A DNA stretch of 8,581 nt from Pseudomonadota bacterium (GTDB lineage: Bacteria > Pseudomonadota > Alphaproteobacteria > Micropepsales > Micropepsaceae), in the NCBI GenBank assembly GCA_021817355.1, contig JAKAVI010000454.1:1-8581 (forward strand), written 5' to 3'. Made by a program: the position numbers and the translations under genes. The notes under the pieces are model-generated. The model was not told the origin of the DNA and did no database searches. It saw nothing but the letters and a program-made list of their open reading frames with translations. Below are positions 6,161-8,581 of the stretch, in pieces; positions within the stretch are counted from its first letter, which is position 1; the number at the start of each line of letters is the position of its first letter.

Positions 6161-6358
6161 TCAGGAGAGGGGCGTTTTGTGCAATTGCAGATTCGCCGGA
6201 AGGCGCCGGACGATGACGTCATAAAGGCAGGGCCCGCGGCGGGGTGTCTCAGCCAGCACAAGCCAAAAAGCGTCGGTTTCAAGGACAGAGAACGAGGATC
6301 GCGCGCCATCCGCCGGCCGATCAGCCGAGCGATACTTGCCCGGCACGACATGGTCCAA
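6161..6358 (-). CDS. Small unrecognised frame between histidine kinase and transfer operon
   Basis: A frame of up to 65 residues that starts at TTG 6358 or at GTG 6346 and ends at TGA 6161. It begins 16 nt after the kinase stop. Third positions are about 70 percent G or C over 62 codons, compatible with real coding, and the sequence has an ordinary globular look (SFSVLETDAFWLVLAETP, CLYDVIVRRLP). There is no clear ribosome binding site and I recognise no family. An in-frame stop lies inside the kinase 3' end, so it cannot extend further upstream. It could be a small downstream gene of the two-component operon, or the 3' remnant of a gene cut by insertion or deletion. A competing frame (6351 to 6142, MSCRASIA...) looks less protein-like. 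Confidence 0.35.
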   Translation of the reverse strand: MDHVVPGKYRSADRPADGARSSFSVLETDAFWLVLAETPRRGPCLYDVIVRRLPANLQLHKTPLS

Positions 6359-6374
6359 CGGTCGCCGCGTGTGA

Positions 6375-7730
6375 TCAGTTGCGCAGGCGCAGTGTCAAGG
6401 CGGCTCCGCCGCCAGGAGGTTCGCTCAGCGTTACAGAGCCACCATGAAGGCTCGCGATCTGCTGTACCAAGGTCAGCCCTACCCCAGTTCCCTGCTGCTT
6501 TGTAGTAAAGAAGGGGACGAAAATCTGCTCACGCAGCTCTGGGGCAATGCCCGGGCCGTTATCGCTGATGCAAATTGTCACATCGCCGCCGGCCAGCGCC
6601 TCGGCGACGAGTCTGATTTCCGCGTTCTGACGCCCTTCCACAGCCTCCATGGCATTGCGCAACAGATTGATCAGGGCCTGATCCAGCAGCTCAGGATCCG
6701 CGTGCAAGCGCAACGTTTGTGGCCTGCAGTCATGCTCGAAGCGGATACCCCGCGCGGTCATTTCGGGACCAAGGAGCCGCTCGATGCGGGCGAAAGCACG
6801 CACGAGGAGCGTGTCCTCAGGTCGCGCCGTCATCCGCTGGGTCAGGCGGCGATGGTTCTGCACAAAATGCAGCAGTCCGTCGCTGCGGCGCGCGACGGCG
6901 TCAAGCGCCTCAATGGCGTCAGCGAGGGCCCGGCCTGGCTCGCTGTCCTGCTCTAGCTGGGACAGGGCCACGGTTACAAGTTCGCGGGCGGTTTGCGACA
7001 AAGACGAAATCGGTGTCAGCGAGTTCATCACCTCGTGAGCAATGGTACGAATGAGACGATGCCAGGCGTCAAGCTGCTGGGCACTGAGTTCATCGCCGAT
7101 GTTCTGCAGCGAGATGAGCGTGCGGTGTTCTCCCCGCGACCAGAAGCTTGTCGCGGCGGCCTTGACGACAATGGTACTGGCGCTGCGCTGCAGCTGCAGC
7201 ACTGTGCGTCCCCCGGCCTTCAGCTGCTCAAGCCTGCTACGAAATTCCACGCCATAGCGGGCAAGATCAAGCGCCGTGTTAGCGGACACATCAAACATCT
7301 GCCTGGCCGCGGTGTTGAGCGGCACATAGCAACCATCCTCTTGGCGGGCGAGCAGCGCCACCGGCACATGCGCCAGCATTGCGGCCAGATAGCGGCTCAT
7401 CTCCTCGCGTTCGCTGCGTCCCTGGCGCAGGCGTTCCATGACCCGGCCCATCGCCGCTCCAAGGTCGCGATAAGGCGCAAGACGCGAAAGCCCGGTAAAA
7501 CTCTGCGTGGTGTCGTCATAGGCAATGGCGTCAAAAAACCGCGCAATCTCGCGGTTGGTGCGGGTCAGGGTATGGGTGATCTCGGCCAGCTGCGCGAGGA
7601 TCAGTACCAGCAGCAACGCCTCAACCACGTACCAGTTGGTGTTGATCAGAGCGTAAGCAAGCAGCGAAAGGCTGAGAAGCAGCAGCAGGGACCGCAGCAT
7701 AAGGCCTACGGAAAGCCGGTCAGAGACCAT
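6375..7730 (-). CDS. NtrY-like sensor histidine kinase
   Basis: Membrane-bound histidine kinase that would phosphorylate the sigma-54-type regulator encoded just upstream. It has 451 residues. Two closely spaced membrane helices lie at about 9-29 and 36-52 with almost no periplasmic loop, so it probably senses a membrane or cytoplasmic cue. A linker ([18 protein letters not shown], 61-78) typical of this kinase group follows, then a PAS-like region at about 112-215. The phospho-acceptor is H232 in [15 protein letters not shown]-binding boxes: N box N355/N359 in [15 protein letters not shown]1 DNGPG 390-394, FFTTK 407-411, G2 GTGVGL 414-419. All catalytic residues are present. ATG 7730 overlaps the regulator stop by 11 nt, which supports this start over the 22 residues of open frame further upstream. 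The inducing signal cannot be inferred. Confidence 0.93.
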   Translation of the reverse strand: MVSDRLSVGLMLRSLLLLLSLSLLAYALINTNWYVVEALLLVLILAQLAEITHTLTRTNREIARFFDAIAYDDTTQSFTGLSRLAPYRDLGAAMGRVMERLRQGRSEREEMSRYLAAMLAHVPVALLARQEDGCYVPLNTAARQMFDVSANTALDLARYGVEFRSRLEQLKAGGRTVLQLQRSASTIVVKAAATSFWSRGEHRTLISLQNIGDELSAQQLDAWHRLIRTIAHEVMNSLTPISSLSQTARELVTVALSQLEQDSEPGRALADAIEALDAVARRSDGLLHFVQNHRRLTQRMTARPEDTLLVRAFARIERLLGPEMTARGIRFEHDCRPQTLRLHADPELLDQALINLLRNAMEAVEGRQNAEIRLVAEALAGGDVTICISDNGPGIAPELREQIFVPFFTTKQQGTGVGLTLVQQIASLHGGSVTLSEPPGGGAALTLRLRN

Positions 7731-8581
7731 ATTTTTCCATCCGCCGATAAAGTGAGGCCCGGGTAATCCCAAGCGCCTGCGCGGCGCGGCTGACATTACC
7801 TTGATGCTGTTCGAGGGCCCGCTTCACTGCATCGCGTTCAATGGTGTCCAGATCAAGTCCGGTGGAGGGTACCGCCACAGCCATCGGCGCTGCTGCCGGG
7901 AGGGCAAAGTCGTCCACCTCCAGTGCGGCGCCGCGTGACAGGATCACCGCCCGTTCCACAGCATGGCGCAGTGCCCGGATATTGCCCGGCCAGTCATGAG
8001 AGGTAAGGGCAACCAATGCCGCCGCGGTTACCGGCTTGCGCGCCATGTTGTACTTCTGGGTGTAGAAGGCGACGTAATGTTCCACGAGCGGCGCGATATC
8101 CTCCTGGCGCGCCCGCAGGGGTGGCAACTCGATGGTGACCGTGTTGATCCGCCAAAGCAGATCGGCACGAAAGAGATTGGCATCAACAAGACGGCTCATG
8201 GGCTGGTTGGTGGCGCAAATGACGCGCACATCGATAGGCTCAGCCCGCTCGCTTCCCACCGGTACCACTTCACGGCGTTCCAGCGCCGAGAGCAGCTTTG
8301 ATTGCAGGTGCAGGGGAACATTGCCGATTTCGTCGAGAAACAGCGTACCACCACAGGCGGCACGAAAGCGGCCGACCCGGTCCTCCTTGGCATCGGTGAA
8401 GGCACCACGACGATGGCCGAAGAGTTCGGATTCGAAGAGCTGTGCCGAAATCGTCCCGAGATCGACGCGCACGAAGGCCTCATCTGCCCGTTGCGAACGG
8501 CGATGCAGCTCGCGCGCGACCAACTCCTTGCCCGTGCCGTTTTCACCCAGGATGAGGACATTGGCCTCGGTGGGCGCGGCC
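7720..8581 (-). CDS. Sigma-54-dependent response regulator, NtrC family (5' end beyond window)
   Basis: Transcription activator that remodels sigma-54 RNA polymerase using ATP, presumably phosphorylated by the adjacent kinase. The last 286 residues are visible; the N-terminal receiver domain and start lie past 8581 (family length about 440-460). Numbering from the first visible codon: Walker A GENGTGKE 12-19, sigma-54 contact loop GAFTDA 59-64, Walker [11 protein letters not shown] 77-86, arginine-finger region FRADLLWRI 137-145, and sensor [10 protein letters not shown] 197-204. A Fis-type helix-turn-helix ends the protein ([20 protein letters not shown] 261-280). The loop is GAFTDA rather than the textbook GAFTGA; this variant recurs in the family. 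WPGNIRAL has Ala where Glu is usual. Receiver presence is inferred from family and from the partnered kinase. The target promoter is unknown. Confidence 0.93.
   Translation of the reverse strand, partial: AAPTEANVLILGENGTGKELVARELHRRSQRADEAFVRVDLGTISAQLFESELFGHRRGAFTDAKEDRVGRFRAACGGTLFLDEIGNVPLHLQSKLLSALERREVVPVGSERAEPIDVRVICATNQPMSRLVDANLFRADLLWRINTVTIELPPLRARQEDIAPLVEHYVAFYTQKYNMARKPVTAAALVALTSHDWPGNIRALRHAVERAVILSRGAALEVDDFALPAAAPMAVAVPSTGLDLDTIERDAVKRALEQHQGNVSRAAQALGITRASLYRRMEKYGL

Noticed and set aside
6993..7766. A 257-codon plus-strand open frame
   Set aside because: It is antisense to the histidine kinase with all its catalytic boxes on the minus strand; the translation is basic and low in information.
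8390..8407. GAFTDA instead of GAFTGA as evidence that the regulator does not use sigma-54
   Set aside because: The Gly-to-Asp variant is frequent in NtrC-family regulators that keep the rest of the sigma-54 contact region, so it is not by itself a sign of lost function.
1..8581. CRISPR array, tRNA, rRNA, insertion sequence or integrase
   Set aside because: I saw no spaced direct repeats, no cloverleaf sequence and no transposase or integrase motifs on either strand.

Overview
This is a GC-rich window with every supported gene on the minus strand, so transcription runs from 8581 towards 1. The gene families point to an alphaproteobacterium, perhaps a sphingomonad, caulobacter or rhizobial relative. 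That placement rests on recognising the transfer-gene families and on GC-rich codon use, not on any marker gene.

Region 1 (8581 to 6375) encodes a two-component system. It comprises a sigma-54-dependent AAA+ response regulator, cut at its N-terminus by the window edge, and a membrane-bound NtrY-like histidine kinase. The two genes overlap by 11 nt. A small unrecognised frame (6358 to 6161) follows.

Region 2 (6072 to 1, continuing off the left edge) is the mobilisation part of an integrative/conjugative element or plasmid of the Tn4371-like / IncP-type (trb T4SS) kind. In transcription order it holds an AlpA-like helix-turn-helix protein, a TraF-type S26 peptidase, a lytic transglycosylase, a DUF3363-family relaxase, an intact exported S1/P1-type zinc nuclease, a 279-nt spacer without a convincing gene, and the VirD4/TraG coupling ATPase. 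TraG lacks its C-terminus because of the window edge. The first four genes overlap one another (10, 13 and 4 nt), which suggests translational coupling. The trb pilus/channel genes would be expected beyond position 1 but are not visible.

Expected roles: the relaxase nicks and pilots the transferred strand, TraG couples it to the T4SS, the transglycosylase opens peptidoglycan and TraF matures the pilin. The helix-turn-helix protein probably regulates or aids excision.

The most unusual part is the block from about 3138 to 1821. The relaxase appears to lose the conserved end of its family and finishes in an unrelated 65-residue tail. Directly behind it lies the S1/P1 nuclease with a complete set of zinc ligands and a signal peptide, then the structured spacer in front of traG. 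This looks like a cassette or rearrangement inside an otherwise standard transfer operon. The repA/parA/DUF2840 genes I would expect between the helix-turn-helix gene and traF are also absent.
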